From Halobacillus fulvus (GTDB lineage: Bacteria > Bacillota > Bacilli > Bacillales > Halobacillaceae): a stretch of 64,000 bases of DNA. The stretch is taken from contig SCFO01000004.1 in assembly GCA_004078665.1 (NCBI GenBank), positions 124,001-188,000 of the forward strand, given 5' to 3'. The position numbers were made by a program, and so were the translations under genes. Shown here in pieces: positions 1 to 8,788 of the stretch; the stretch's first letter is position 1, and each line of letters starts with the position of its first letter. Under the pieces are notes generated by a model. The model was not told the DNA's origin, made no database searches, and was given only the letters and a program-made list of their open reading frames with translations.

Positions 1-776
1 TAAGCAAGGAGGAGCTCGAGAATAAAGATAAAAAACTTCTCACCCTGTTTCTCTCCCCCGCCTCTGCCGATCATCGTGAAATATCTGATCATGACAATGC
101 CTGGTATCAATTTGTAAAAGGAAAAGAAGAACAGCTGGACACAAACAAACCCCTGCGCTACCGTTTTGTTTTCTTTTCCATTGCTGAACTTCCGATGGAC
201 CGCTCTTCGTTTGAAGAAGCTCTCCAGTCTTTATTTCCACAGCAAATGCCCGTTTTTTTTGAAACGGAATACGATGGCTTTATTATAGAAGAAATCACGT
301 CGGAAGATCAGGATATTTTATCTTTTGATGAGATTATCGATGTGTTAATGAGTGACTTCTATACGAAAATCCGCTTCTATATAAGTGAGTTTTCATCAAG
401 TGTTGAAGACGCCCCGTCCATTTTCCAGTGGGCCGAACACAATGATCAAGTGGCACAGAAATACAACTTGGCAACCGTGTCCACTTATAAGGAAGTCATG
501 CCTTACCTTTACATTGATGCGCTCTCCCCTCTTGATCAAAAGCATGTGAAGCGTTCTATGTTTCAAGAGGTTGCAGAAGACCCGGACCTGCTCCATACGA
601 TCAAGGTGTTCCTTGAGGCGGGTGCCAATACATCGCTGGCCGCGAAACAGCTTTATATGCACCGAAACAGTCTTCAATATCGTGTGGATAAATTCACGGA
701 AAAGACCGGGATTGACGTCAAGCGTTTCGAAATGGCGGTCACGACTTATCTCGCTCTTTTATTACTTGAACAATAG
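1..776 (+). CDS. PucR/CdaR-type helix-turn-helix regulator, 5' truncated (YxkF-like)
   Basis: The reading frame is open from base 3 to the stop at 776, so the N-terminus lies outside the window and about 257 residues are visible. The last 60 residues form a PucR-type C-terminal helix-turn-helix: a segment with LEAGANTSLAAKQLYMHRNS, then LQYRVDKFTEKTG. This architecture belongs to regulators with a ligand-sensing N-terminal part and a DNA-binding C-terminus. In Bacillus subtilis the regulator yxkF lies beside msmX, and msmX follows here too, which supports a YxkF-like identity (from memory of synteny). Its effector is unknown. An internal ATG at 195 is in frame but is not the start, because the frame continues upstream without a stop. 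Confidence 0.8.
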   Translation, partial: SKEELENKDKKLLTLFLSPASADHREISDHDNAWYQFVKGKEEQLDTNKPLRYRFVFFSIAELPMDRSSFEEALQSLFPQQMPVFFETEYDGFIIEEITSEDQDILSFDEIIDVLMSDFYTKIRFYISEFSSSVEDAPSIFQWAEHNDQVAQKYNLATVSTYKEVMPYLYIDALSPLDQKHVKRSMFQEVAEDPDLLHTIKVFLEAGANTSLAAKQLYMHRNSLQYRVDKFTEKTGIDVKRFEMAVTTYLALLLLEQ

Positions 777-786
777 CCGTTTGACA

Positions 787-823
787 AAGTGCACAAAGAA
801 TCGTCAGCGATCTTTGTGCACTT
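787..823. promoter_or_regulatory. 13-bp perfect inverted repeat between the PucR-type gene and msmX
   Basis: AAGTGCACAAAGA at 787-799 pairs perfectly with TCTTTGTGCACTT at 811-823 across an 11-nt loop. It starts 10 nt after the stop codon. No T-run follows, so it is either a weak terminator or an operator. A TTGACA hexamer sits directly before it at 781-786, but no -10 box lies at the right distance. Confidence 0.5.
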
Positions 824-911
824 CGTCCATTTACCAGATCCATCAACTTCGATACACTTAAAACACATTAAGAAAGCGATTTCAAATCCGCTACATACAG
901 GAGGAATTATA

Positions 912-2009
912 ATGGCAGAGATTCAATTGAACAATATTGAAAAAGTATATGATAAAAAGGTGAAAGCGGTTGATGACTTCAACCTTCACATTAAAGATAA
1001 GGAATTCATCGTATTTGTAGGTCCATCTGGTTGCGGAAAGTCAACAACGCTGCGCATGATCGCTGGACTTGAAGAAATTACGAGTGGTGATTTCATCATC
1101 GACGACAAGCGCATGAACGATGTAGCACCAAAAGACCGCGACATCGCAATGGTATTCCAGAACTACGCGCTTTACCCGCACATGAACGTGTATGATAACA
1201 TGGCGTTCGGTCTGAAGCTTCGTAAAATGGACAAATCTGAAATCGATACGCGTGTTAAAAACGCTGCAAATATCCTTGGACTAGAAGCTCTTTTAGACCG
1301 TAAACCGAAAGCGTTATCAGGTGGTCAAAGACAGCGTGTTGCTCTTGGACGTGCCATCGTACGTGACGCTAAAGTGTTCCTAATGGACGAACCACTTTCC
1401 AACCTTGATGCAAAACTACGTGTGCAAATGCGTGCAGAAATCCAAAAGCTTCACAAGCGTCTTCAAACGACTACCATTTATGTAACACACGACCAGACAG
1501 AAGCGATGACAATGGCTACACGCCTAGTGGTTATGAAAGATGGCATCATCCAACAGGTCGGTGCTCCTAAAGATGTGTACGATAAGCCTGAGAATGTCTT
1601 CGTTGGAGGATTTATCGGATCTCCTGCTATGAACTTCCTGAACGGAAAACTTGGCGAAGGTCATGTTGAAGTTGACGGTGTTAAAATCGCCGTTCCAGAA
1701 GGAAAAATGAAGCCTCTACGTGAGCAAAATTACATTGGGAAAGATATCATCCTTGGTGTACGTCCAGAAGACATGCATGATGAGCCTGTCTTCATTGATG
1801 CCAACCAGGATAAGAAGATTAAAGCAAACATTGAGGTTGCTGAACTAATGGGCTCTGAATCCTACTTGTACAGTAAAGTCGGAGATCAGGAATTCATCGC
1901 CCGTGTTGACTCCCGCTCTGATATTAAAGGCGGAGAAGAAATTGAACTTGCGATTGATATGAACAAAGTCCACTTCTTCGATACAGAGTCTGAACTACGC
2001 ATCCGTTAA
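912..2009 (+). CDS. msmX: Multi-sugar ABC transporter ATPase MsmX
   Basis: This 365-residue ABC ATPase matches the MsmX/UgpC/MalK family, which energises several carbohydrate importers from the cytoplasmic face. Walker A is GPSGCGKST at residues 37-45, the Q-loop lies near 83, the signature LSGGQ at 135-139 and Walker B VFLMDE at 155-160. A C-terminal OB-type regulatory domain follows, with GVRPED near residue 280. The frame is open further upstream, but the start at 912 has the ribosome binding site AGGAGGAATTATA and gives the usual MAEIQL-type N-terminus. No permease or binding protein is adjacent, as expected for MsmX, which serves several importers in B. subtilis. Confidence 0.93.
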   Translation: MAEIQLNNIEKVYDKKVKAVDDFNLHIKDKEFIVFVGPSGCGKSTTLRMIAGLEEITSGDFIIDDKRMNDVAPKDRDIAMVFQNYALYPHMNVYDNMAFGLKLRKMDKSEIDTRVKNAANILGLEALLDRKPKALSGGQRQRVALGRAIVRDAKVFLMDEPLSNLDAKLRVQMRAEIQKLHKRLQTTTIYVTHDQTEAMTMATRLVVMKDGIIQQVGAPKDVYDKPENVFVGGFIGSPAMNFLNGKLGEGHVEVDGVKIAVPEGKMKPLREQNYIGKDIILGVRPEDMHDEPVFIDANQDKKIKANIEVAELMGSESYLYSKVGDQEFIARVDSRSDIKGGEEIELAIDMNKVHFFDTESELRIR

Positions 2010-2043
2010 TTTTTTAACAAAATGGTCCCCCTTAACCATACAG

Positions 2044-2074
2044 AAAGAGCGCGGCATTGGTGCTGCGCTCTTTT
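2044..2074 (+). terminator. Intrinsic terminator of msmX
   Basis: GAGCGCGGCA and TGCTGCGCTC form a 10-bp stem (one G-U pair) around a TTGG loop, followed by TTTTC. Confidence 0.85.
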
Positions 2075-2143
2075 CATTTGTCATTTTGTATCATTTGAAG
2101 GATTCGAGAGCGATAAGGATTAATCCCAAGAAACACTCAAAAA

Positions 2144-2428
2144 CTACGCTGTCTGGATGTCATGAAGTCCGCAATCTTCACAAATGAACATATGAACACA
2201 TTCGCCTGTCGCTGATGAATCGCGGTCACCATCGACTAAATCCGTCAGTTTGAGTTCCAGGTATGGACTATAGTCGTCCAAAAAGTCCGTAACCCTCCCT
2301 GAATCGTGCATCACGCCTCCGCAGCCAGGACAAGTTCTTTCCTTCTCTCCCCATCCGTTACAAAGACTACACTCCTTCATCTCATCACTTCTTTCGTGTG
2401 AATAGTGAGCACACCGACTGACCTTCAC
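2144..2428 (-). CDS. Small zinc-ribbon protein of unknown function
   Basis: This 94-residue protein carries cysteine pairs C20-x2-C23 (CSLC) and C33-x2-C36 (CPGC), plus a C-terminal set C77, C83 and C86 (CEDC), so two zinc-binding knuckles are likely. The middle is acidic and hydrophilic, with no membrane segment. I do not recognise a named family. The start is GTG at 2428 with AAAGGAAAT upstream; an alternative ATG at 2380 (residue 17) has a weaker AAGTGATGAG site and would keep all cysteine pairs. It is a single gene facing msmX. Confidence 0.6.
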   Translation of the reverse strand: MKVSRCAHYSHERSDEMKECSLCNGWGEKERTCPGCGGVMHDSGRVTDFLDDYSPYLELKLTDLVDGDRDSSATGECVHMFICEDCGLHDIQTA

Positions 2429-2490
2429 CGATTTCCTTTCTCTTCATGACTATGAGGATCTCAAGCGCGAGCTGTTTCGCAACATTAGGT

Positions 2491-2530
2491 CGAATCAAAA
2501 ATAAAGAGGAAGGGCGCACCCTTCCTCTTT
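2491..2530 (-). terminator. Intrinsic terminator of the SASP gene
   Basis: A 12-bp perfect stem (AAAGAGGAAGGG at 2503-2514 and its complement at 2519-2530) has a 4-nt loop. On the minus strand it is followed by a T-rich tail. Confidence 0.85.
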
Positions 2531-2546
2531 CATCACACGTATTTGA

Positions 2547-2756
2547 TTATTTTTGGTACTGTTGTCCTCCGAACTGTTGTTCAGCCATTTGGACAAGACG
2601 TTTAGTGATTTCTCCACCTACAGAACCGTTAGCACGGGAAGTAGAGTCAGCACCAAGCTGTACGCCGAATTCTTGTGCGATTTCATATTTCATTTGGTCT
2701 AGAGCTTGTTGTACACCAGGTACAACCAACTCGTTTGAACTGTTGTTGTTAGCCAT
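2547..2756 (-). CDS. Small acid-soluble spore protein, alpha/beta type
   Basis: This 69-residue protein is a typical alpha/beta SASP, which coats DNA in the dormant spore core and is degraded at germination. It has an Asn/Ser-rich head ([14 protein letters not shown]), a conserved [12 protein letters not shown] block containing the Gpr protease site, then the [12 protein letters not shown] block. The start at 2756 is set by AGGAGGTGAAAAAC; a longer open frame upstream has no ribosome binding site. A CATACTA box lies about 30 nt upstream, as expected for a forespore sigma-G gene. It proves a spore-forming host. The ssp family is paralogous, so no specific letter is assigned. Confidence 0.96.
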   Translation of the reverse strand: MANNNSSNELVVPGVQQALDQMKYEIAQEFGVQLGADSTSRANGSVGGEITKRLVQMAEQQFGGQQYQK

Positions 2757-2785
2757 GTTTTTCACCTCCTGTGTTGGTGTACTTG

Positions 2786-2815
2786 TAGTATGATACCAAT
2801 TCAGGATTTTATGAT
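2786..2815 (-). promoter_or_regulatory. Candidate sigma-G promoter of the SASP gene
   Basis: On the minus strand the -10 box is CATACTA (2786-2792), an exact match to the forespore consensus. A weak -35 (ATCATA, 2810-2815) lies 17 nt upstream. Placement in front of a SASP gene, a known sigma-G target class, supports the call. Confidence 0.65.
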
Positions 2816-2882
2816 GAAAAAACATTAGGAAATTTTTGGACAGCTCACAAACGTTGATATGAAAGCTTTTTGGAACTGAATT

Positions 2883-4274
2883 TTATTTGGATGTCGGTTT
2901 TGTCATCGCTTTAGGGTCGACATATTCTTCAAACTGCTCTTCTGTAAGAATACCCAGTTCAACCGCCGTTTCTTTTAACGTCTGATCCTTTTCAAAAGCA
3001 GTTTTAGCGATTGTAGCCGCTTTTTCATAACCGATATGCGGATTCAGAGCCGTAACAAGCATCAAAGAATCGCGTAAATACTTTTCGATTTGTTCATGAT
3101 TCGGTTCAAGTCCGCTTACACAGCGCTCATCAAACGATACCATACTGTCTGCAAGCAGTTGAGCAGACTGTAGGAAGTTATAAGCGATCACCGGTTTAAA
3201 TACGTTCAGCTCGAAATTCCCCTGACTCGCTGCAAATCCGATGGTTGCATCATTCCCCATTACTTGTGCGGCGACCATCGTGACGGCTTCACTTTGAGTC
3301 GGATTCACTTTACCTGGCATGATCGAGCTGCCTGGTTCGTTGGCTGGGATCGTGATTTCTCCAATGCCACAGCGAGGTCCACTTGCAAGCCAGCGAACGT
3401 CATTGGCAATTTTCATCACATCGGCCGCTAGTGCTTTTAATGCACCATGAGCATACACAAGTTCGTCATGAGACGTCAGGGCATGGAACTTGTTCGGAGC
3501 AGAAATGAAGTTTTTATCTGTGAAACCGTTAATCTGTGTCACGACTTTTTCAGAAAAGTCTTCATGGGCATTCAAGCCTGTTCCAACAGCTGTTCCACCG
3601 ATGGCTAATTCTTTAATATAGGTCGTGCTTTCTTTTAACATATTTTCTGTCTTCTCAAGCATACGATGCCAACCGCTGATTTCCTGGCCGAGCGTCAATG
3701 GTGTCGCGTCTTGAAGGTGAGTACGTCCGATTTTAACGATTTCGTTAAACGCTTCCATTTTAGTTTTAAGTGTATCCTTCAGTTGAACCAATGCAGGGAG
3801 TACAACATCTTCAACTTTCAATACGGACGCAACGTGCATCGCTGTCGGATACGTGTCGTTCGAGCTTTGAGACTTGTTGACATCATCATTCGGGTGAAGA
3901 CGGACATCATAGCCTTTCTCTTTCAACCACTGGTTTCCAACATAGGCAATCACTTCGTTCACATTCATGTTGGATTGGGTGCCGCTTCCTGTCTGCCACA
4001 CCACTAGTGGAAAATGCTCGTCCAGCTGTCCAGAAAGGATCTGATCGGCAGCATAAGCGATCGCATCAGATTTCTCTTCCTCCATCAGACCAAGTTCGAA
4101 GTTAGCCCGGGCTGCACTCTTCTTCAAAATCGCAAAGCCTTCCACTACTTCAACCGGCATTCTCTCATCGCCGATCGGGAAGTTTTGTTTACTTCTTTGG
4201 GTTTGGGCTCCCCAATATTTGTCTGCAGGTACTTTTATTTCGCCAATCGTGTCTTTCTCTATACGGTAGTCCAT
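2883..4274 (-). CDS. fumC: Class II fumarate hydratase
   Basis: This 463-residue protein is a full-length class II fumarase, which interconverts fumarate and malate in the citric acid cycle as a cytoplasmic homotetramer. It has the [13 protein letters not shown] substrate-binding block near residues 96-108, the [11 protein letters not shown] block near 137-147 and the family signature [11 protein letters not shown] in the last third. AAGGAGGATAC precedes the ATG at 4274. It is a single gene, and an AT-rich region separates it from the small RNA unit upstream. Confusion with aspartase is possible for this superfamily, but the overall sequence fits FumC. Confidence 0.94.
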   Translation of the reverse strand: MDYRIEKDTIGEIKVPADKYWGAQTQRSKQNFPIGDERMPVEVVEGFAILKKSAARANFELGLMEEEKSDAIAYAADQILSGQLDEHFPLVVWQTGSGTQSNMNVNEVIAYVGNQWLKEKGYDVRLHPNDDVNKSQSSNDTYPTAMHVASVLKVEDVVLPALVQLKDTLKTKMEAFNEIVKIGRTHLQDATPLTLGQEISGWHRMLEKTENMLKESTTYIKELAIGGTAVGTGLNAHEDFSEKVVTQINGFTDKNFISAPNKFHALTSHDELVYAHGALKALAADVMKIANDVRWLASGPRCGIGEITIPANEPGSSIMPGKVNPTQSEAVTMVAAQVMGNDATIGFAASQGNFELNVFKPVIAYNFLQSAQLLADSMVSFDERCVSGLEPNHEQIEKYLRDSLMLVTALNPHIGYEKAATIAKTAFEKDQTLKETAVELGILTEEQFEEYVDPKAMTKPTSK

Positions 4275-4382
4275 TCAGTATCCTCCTTCGAGATATGTAA
4301 TACCTTTTTTATTGTATCAAGAATTCTCTGAACAATCATGTACGGACGACAACAAATTTCTACAAATATTATAATCTGATTA

Positions 4383-4411
4383 TTTACACAATTCTGATAA
4401 TGTATTATAAT
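4383..4411 (+). promoter_or_regulatory. Strong sigma-A promoter of a short transcription unit
   Basis: TTTACA (4383-4388), a 17-nt spacer and a perfect TATAAT (4406-4411). Transcription would start near 4418 and meet a terminator 110-145 nt downstream without crossing a normal gene. Confidence 0.75.
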
Positions 4412-4417
4412 AATAAT

Positions 4418-4562
4418 CAATACAAGAAAGGAGGCAACGTTCAACAGTCATTACATAACGAAAGGAGGAGTAAACAGCAGTCTTGTTGAATTTGCTTGAT
4501 CTTTTCAAAATGGGTAATAAAGGTGACAAAAGGGTCTGATTCCATCAGGCTCTTTTGTTTTG
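4418..4562 (+). ncRNA. Candidate small RNA or micro-peptide transcript
   Basis: The unit runs from a predicted start near 4418 to an intrinsic terminator at 4527-4562, about 145 nt. It contains two near-direct repeats, 4426-4449 and 4460-4482, each beginning GAAAGGAGG and ending CAGTC, so two Shine-Dalgarno-like sequences are present. Neither has an ATG at normal distance. The only plausible frame starts at TTG 4483, 14 nt after the second GGAGG, and encodes MLNLLDLFKMGNKGDKRV before TGA at 4537-4539. It could be a regulatory RNA, a peptide gene with a poor start, or both. It matches no RNA family that I recognise. Confidence 0.5.
4527..4562 (+). terminator. Intrinsic terminator of the 4418 transcript
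   Basis: A 14-bp stem with two G-U pairs (4527-4540 with 4544-4557), a TCC loop and a TTTTG-type tail. Confidence 0.85.
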
Positions 4563-4646
4563 GATAAAAGTTCCACACATGCTAAAATTCAATGGATATC
4601 ATAAGCTTTCTGATCAATTATTCTAAAGAGAATCGAGGGAAACGTT

Positions 4647-5561
4647 ATGCCGAACATTTGGACCCATATTTTATTCGCTGATCAGCTTTGTCAGAAAACC
4701 GGCCGCACGGACATTCTTGAAAGCTCGTCTTTTCCGTTACACATCGGTGCTCAGGGACCCGATCCTTTTTTCTACCACCACTTCTGGCCTTTTTTATCTT
4801 CACAAGAAGGAGAAGAGCTCGGCTACCGGTTACATACAGAAAAATGCGGTTCCTTTTTAATGGATATGGTCGTGCACGCCGCCACAGAAAAGAATCCTAT
4901 CCAAGCCTTTGTACTGGGATTCTTGAGCCACCATATCCTTGACCGGAACACTCACCCGTTCATCCATTACCACGCCGGTTATGAAGGGAATAAACATCAG
5001 GTATTAGAGGTCATCATTGACACAATGATGCTCGATCAGGTGAGAAATGAGAAAACGTACAAGAATCCTGCGCACAAAAAAATCGATCCTACACGATATA
5101 TAGGACCGATCACTTCATGGATGACGCTTCATATTGTCCATCATTTCCCTGAAGTCGAGGAGTCAAAGGTAAGAAAACTCGTACGACGCTCCTACAAGGA
5201 CATTTTTCATGCGCAGCGAGTTCTCTATGATCCCTATCAATGGAAGAATAAATATTTCGGATCGCTTGTGTCTTCGTTTTCTCATCAGCCGATCAAAGAA
5301 TATAAAGATTACCTGAATGAAAGCCACAGCACCTGGCATCATTCAGCGACCAACGAGCCGGACACACAGTCTTTTACCGACTTATATGATCAAGCGGTCG
5401 AAGAAGGTGCTGAGCTCTTTCAGGCGGCCTTAGACTATTGGGAAATTCCTGATTTAGAAAAACAAAAACAAGTGAAGCAACTGCTAGGAGACGTCTCCTA
5501 TGATACAGGTCTCCCCCTTTCGACTGGTCTCAAAAATCAATACAGTTCTCCCATCGTGTGA
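4647..5561 (+). CDS. Zinc-dependent phospholipase C family protein
   Basis: This 304-residue protein has the histidine and aspartate pattern of the zinc-dependent phospholipase C/S1-P1 nuclease fold: WTH at residues 5-7, GPDPFF with D39, H44-H45, H78, then SHHILDRNTHPFIHYH with H95, H96, D99, H103 and H107, and E121/D125. No signal peptide is visible, so it is probably intracellular, unlike the secreted Bacillus cereus enzyme. Its substrate is unknown. The ribosome binding site (GAGGGAAACG) is modest. It is a single gene, terminated inside the convergent transporter gene. Confidence 0.75.
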   Translation: MPNIWTHILFADQLCQKTGRTDILESSSFPLHIGAQGPDPFFYHHFWPFLSSQEGEELGYRLHTEKCGSFLMDMVVHAATEKNPIQAFVLGFLSHHILDRNTHPFIHYHAGYEGNKHQVLEVIIDTMMLDQVRNEKTYKNPAHKKIDPTRYIGPITSWMTLHIVHHFPEVEESKVRKLVRRSYKDIFHAQRVLYDPYQWKNKYFGSLVSSFSHQPIKEYKDYLNESHSTWHHSATNEPDTQSFTDLYDQAVEEGAELFQAALDYWEIPDLEKQKQVKQLLGDVSYDTGLPLSTGLKNQYSSPIV

Positions 5562-5565
5562 TGAA

Positions 5566-6858
5566 TCAATAGACGACAGGCTCTTCTTTCGGGTCTGTCG
5601 TCTTTTTAGCTTCCTCCACCCCTTTTTCAATATCGACCTTCCATAGAAGCAGAATACCGACAATGAAAAAGAACATCAGTGACAAAATCCCAAGTCTGCT
5701 GGAGCCGGTCAACTGGCCGACCAACGCAAAGACAAACGGTCCGAAAATCGCTGAAAACTTAGCGGAAATTCCGTAAAAACCATAAAACTCAGCATGACGA
5801 TTGCCCGGCACCATCCGGCCAAATATCGAGCGGCTCAAAGACTGGGCTCCTCCCTGGACAAGCCCCACACAAAAGGCAAGTAGATAAAAATGCAAAGCCG
5901 TCGTCATGAAATAGCCTAGACCGACGATGATCAAATATATGAACAATGCAATCATAAGAGCGGGCTTTGCCTTGATCTTTTTGGCCAATTGTCCAAATAA
6001 GAAGGCAAATGGAATGCCAACGAACTGAGTAATCAATAAGGCAGTGATTAAATCGTTGCTATCTATTCCGATATCGCGTCCGTAGATGGTTGCCATTTTA
6101 ATGATCGTTGAAATGCCATCATTATAAAGCCAGAATGCAACGAGGAAAATCAGGAGCTGCTTGTATCCTTTCAGCTCCTTTGCCGTCGATTTCAATCGCG
6201 TGAAGCCGATCGTTGCATAAGAACGTGACCGTGGTTGTTTCACTTTCTTTTCTTCATGGATGTTTTTTAACAAAGGAATAGAAAAGATGAACCACCAAAT
6301 TCCGACCGTTACGAACACCCATTGCGTAGCTACAAGACTGTTCGGAAACCCGAACCAATCATAATTTAAAATCATCAGTAAATTGATCGCAAGCAGCACA
6401 CCACCACCTAGATAACCGAGGGCATAGCCACCAGCGGATATCTGATCGATATTTTTCTCATCAGACACTTCTGGTAAAAAGGCGTCATAGAACACATTGC
6501 TTGCAGAAAATCCTATGGTTCCTATAATCAGAAGCAAGGAGGCAAACAAATAATCTCCCTCTCCAACAAAGGCAAGCAGTACCGATGCGATCATTCCCAT
6601 ATAAGCAAAAAAGAAAAGAAATCGTTTCTTTGCGGCGGAGTAATCACTGATCGCACCTAAAATCGGAGCAAGCAGCGCAACGATTAGAACAGCTATCGAT
6701 TGGGAATATCCCCAATAGCTGGTTGCCAAGGATTCCTGAACACCCTTCGCGGCTACATCATAATAAAAAATCGGCAAAACAGCCGCCATCATTGTTGTCG
6801 CAAACGCCGAGTTCCCAAAGTCGTAAAGCATCCAGCTCCAGACCGGTTTCTTTTTCAT
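5566..6858 (-). CDS. MFS transporter of the Atg22/UMF1 type (YxiO-like)
   Basis: This 430-residue integral membrane protein has about 12 hydrophobic segments and the family N-terminus MKKKPVWSWMLYDFGNSAF, typical of the bacterial branch related to vacuolar effluxer Atg22. A basic cytoplasmic loop (KNIHEEKKVKQPRSRSYA, near residue 200) separates the halves, and the tail is charged. B. subtilis YxiO is the obvious comparison. The substrate is unknown; the eukaryotic relatives export amino acids. GGGGGATATC precedes the ATG. The last codons overlap the plus-strand terminator of the neighbouring gene. Confidence 0.82.
   Translation of the reverse strand: MKKKPVWSWMLYDFGNSAFATTMMAAVLPIFYYDVAAKGVQESLATSYWGYSQSIAVLIVALLAPILGAISDYSAAKKRFLFFFAYMGMIASVLLAFVGEGDYLFASLLLIIGTIGFSASNVFYDAFLPEVSDEKNIDQISAGGYALGYLGGGVLLAINLLMILNYDWFGFPNSLVATQWVFVTVGIWWFIFSIPLLKNIHEEKKVKQPRSRSYATIGFTRLKSTAKELKGYKQLLIFLVAFWLYNDGISTIIKMATIYGRDIGIDSNDLITALLITQFVGIPFAFLFGQLAKKIKAKPALMIALFIYLIIVGLGYFMTTALHFYLLAFCVGLVQGGAQSLSRSIFGRMVPGNRHAEFYGFYGISAKFSAIFGPFVFALVGQLTGSSRLGILSLMFFFIVGILLLWKVDIEKGVEEAKKTTDPKEEPVVY
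5571..5607 (+). terminator. Terminator of the phospholipase-like gene, inside the 3' end of the convergent gene
   Basis: AGACGACAG (5571-5579) pairs with CTGTCGTCT (5595-5603), followed by TTTTT. The hairpin lies within the last codons of the minus-strand MFS gene. Confidence 0.75.
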
Positions 6859-6956
6859 AGTAGATATCCCCCCATGCTCTCTCTTATCTTCATCATAGCA
6901 TTCAAGAAGAGAATTACATGGAAAAAGTTGAAATTTTACAAAAATGAGGTGAGGTT

Positions 6957-7574
6957 ATGAAAATAGCTGTTTTTGGCGCAACCGGAAGAGTAGGCACTCA
7001 GTTTGTACGACTGGCTTTAAAGGAAGGTCATCAAGTTCGCGCTTTGATTCGTACTCCAGAGAAAGCGGACCATATAAAAGGTGCCGAATGGGTCCAAGGA
7101 GATGCAAAGGATCCTGAATCGATTGAAAAAGCACTCGAAGGCTGTGACCTTGTCTTCAGCGGACTCAGCACAGACAAGACAGATACACTCTCTGTGGCTG
7201 TTCCGCTAATCATCGAGGAAATGGAGCGACAAAATCTTAAGCGAATCGTTACGATCGGCACAGCCGGAATTTTGAACAGTCGCTATGAAGATGGAAAATT
7301 CCGATTTGAAACGAGCGAATCGAAAAGAAAATTAACCTTTGCGGCTGAGCAGCACCGGAACGTTTTCGAAGCATTCTCCCATTCGAACTTAGAGTGGACG
7401 ATTGTCTGCCCTACTTATTTGCCTGACGGAGTAGAACAGGGGAATGTCCGCTTCGAAAAGGACTATCTTCCAGAAGACGGAAAAAAAGTGACCGTCGGTG
7501 ATACAGCAAGATTCGCTTATGATGAACTATGGAAAGGTGAATTTATCGGGTCTAGAGTCGGGATTTGTTATTAA
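6957..7574 (+). CDS. NAD(P)-binding Rossmann-fold protein (NmrA/YwnB-like)
   Basis: This 205-residue protein begins with the dinucleotide-binding loop GATGRVG (residues 8-14) and has a second conserved stretch, GCDLVFSGLS. RIVTIGTAGI is the strand-plus-Ser region, and the usual SDR YxxxK is absent. This is the atypical SDR class that includes YwnB and NmrA-like redox sensors or epimerase-like enzymes. GAGGTGAGGTT precedes the ATG. It is a single gene with its own terminator. The substrate cannot be told from sequence. Confidence 0.78.
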   Translation: MKIAVFGATGRVGTQFVRLALKEGHQVRALIRTPEKADHIKGAEWVQGDAKDPESIEKALEGCDLVFSGLSTDKTDTLSVAVPLIIEEMERQNLKRIVTIGTAGILNSRYEDGKFRFETSESKRKLTFAAEQHRNVFEAFSHSNLEWTIVCPTYLPDGVEQGNVRFEKDYLPEDGKKVTVGDTARFAYDELWKGEFIGSRVGICY

Positions 7575-7590
7575 TTCAATATCCAATTAA

Positions 7591-7618
7591 AAAAGCTGCC
7601 AATTTCGGCAGCTTTTCT
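7591..7618. terminator. Bidirectional terminator
   Basis: AAAAGCTGCC (7591-7600) and GGCAGCTTTT (7607-7616) form a 10-bp stem between two convergent genes. Confidence 0.85.
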
Positions 7619-7621
7619 TGA

Positions 7622-8389
7622 TCAAGACGGGTGATGTCCAAAAAATTCTTCTAAGGTGCTTTCCTGTTTATATACTTCTATAGCCGTCTCTTTTCCGACA
7701 TAACGCAAATGCCATGGTTCATACGTGTAGCCTGTAATATCCGTTTTCCCTTCAGGATAACGGATGACAAAGCCGTACTGATGGGCATTGTCAGCAAGCC
7801 AGGAGCCTTCAGGTGTATCAATAAATGATTGATCCAGTCGGAAGGCCATGGCCGCTGAGGTCACGTCCATCGCTAAACCTGTCTGATGCTCACTCGTACC
7901 AGGCTTTGCAGAGAACGTATTTGTTTCCTCTTCCCCATATACTTCTACATTTCTCTCATAAATGCTCTTCTGTCTTTCATAGGAACGGTAACCCGAAGCT
8001 GCCACAAGTTCGATGCCTTGTGCTTCCGCTGCCTTAAACAGACGCTCTAAGGCACCTGCGGCTTCCGCTCTCATTTGTTTTTTCGGATGATCTTCATCGA
8101 AAGAGAATGAAACATCCGGTACCCTCAAATCCGGAGGTATGTATCCTTCTGGGAGTTTCCTCTCTTTATTGACAACAACCTCAACACTTTCAGGATCTCC
8201 TACAATCACAAGTCCATCCTCCCCGATTTCTTCTGTCACCGTTTCAAAAACCGGCTGATCCTTCACGTCTACCTTTTTCTGACTTTCCGCAGACGGAGTG
8301 GATGTTGGCGGCTGCTGACCTGACAGAAAATCGTTCGAGCACGCTGTAAGAGTTAGGACACCTGCTATAATAATCCATTGTCTTTTCAT
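7622..8389 (-). CDS. VanY-family D-alanyl-D-alanine carboxypeptidase lipoprotein (YodJ-like)
   Basis: This 255-residue protein has a lipoprotein signal with lipobox LTAC (Cys at residue 17), then a low-complexity linker and a VanY (M15B) peptidase domain. The zinc and catalytic motifs are visible: SGYRSYERQ, SEHQTGLAMDV (His...Asp) and EPWHLRYVG (Glu and His). It should trim the terminal D-Ala of peptidoglycan stem peptides outside the cell. The start at 8389 has AAAGGTAAGACAT upstream; an in-frame start seven codons earlier would spoil the signal peptide. B. subtilis YodJ has the same plan. Confidence 0.88.
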   Translation of the reverse strand: MKRQWIIIAGVLTLTACSNDFLSGQQPPTSTPSAESQKKVDVKDQPVFETVTEEIGEDGLVIVGDPESVEVVVNKERKLPEGYIPPDLRVPDVSFSFDEDHPKKQMRAEAAGALERLFKAAEAQGIELVAASGYRSYERQKSIYERNVEVYGEEETNTFSAKPGTSEHQTGLAMDVTSAAMAFRLDQSFIDTPEGSWLADNAHQYGFVIRYPEGKTDITGYTYEPWHLRYVGKETAIEVYKQESTLEEFFGHHPS

Positions 8390-8509
8390 ATGTCTTACCT
8401 TTCTATTCACTGAATGTCCTTCTCACTATAACATTTTTTGAAAACAGCTGTACATGTAAAAAGACATCGATTTCTTCAACAAGTATATCTCTCTTAATCT
8501 TTTCCAACC

Positions 8510-8536
8510 AAAAAAATCCGCTGCATAGCAGCGGAT
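8510..8536 (-). terminator. Terminator of the IDEAL-domain gene
   Basis: A 9-bp perfect stem (8516-8524 with 8528-8536) with a 3-nt loop, followed on the minus strand by seven T. Confidence 0.9.
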
Positions 8537-8545
8537 ATTGTATCA

Positions 8546-8788
8546 TTATTCCCAAGTATAAGGTGAATACTGTACACTTAGACGTTCAAACTCTTGGCGG
8601 TCATTGTTCTCAATTGCCAAGTTGATTTGCTCGTCCAAACGCTCTTTATTGAACTGAAAGCTCAGCTGGTCTAAAAGCAGACGTGAGGCTAACTGAATAC
8701 CAAAGGACAATTCTCTTTTGGCAGTTATTTTTTTGCCTTTATAATCGGGGTCGCGACGTAAAACATATATTATCTTTTGCTTTCTCAT
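8546..8788 (-). CDS. Small IDEAL-domain protein
   Basis: This 80-residue protein ends in an IDEAL-type helical segment, FNKERLDEQINLAIENNDRQ followed by EFERLSVQY, a short domain common in Firmicutes proteins such as YpiB. The N-terminal half is basic. The start at 8788 follows AAGGGGGTATTCTC; a longer frame to 8836 lacks a ribosome binding site. The function of this family is poorly known; it is not an enzyme by appearance. It is a single gene with a strong terminator. Confidence 0.75.
   Translation of the reverse strand: MRKQKIIYVLRRDPDYKGKKITAKRELSFGIQLASRLLLDQLSFQFNKERLDEQINLAIENNDRQEFERLSVQYSPYTWE

Noticed and set aside
789-911. N-terminal extension of MsmX by 41 residues
   Set aside because: It has no ribosome binding site, runs through the palindrome, and gives a start unlike the family; ATG 912 has AGGAGG.
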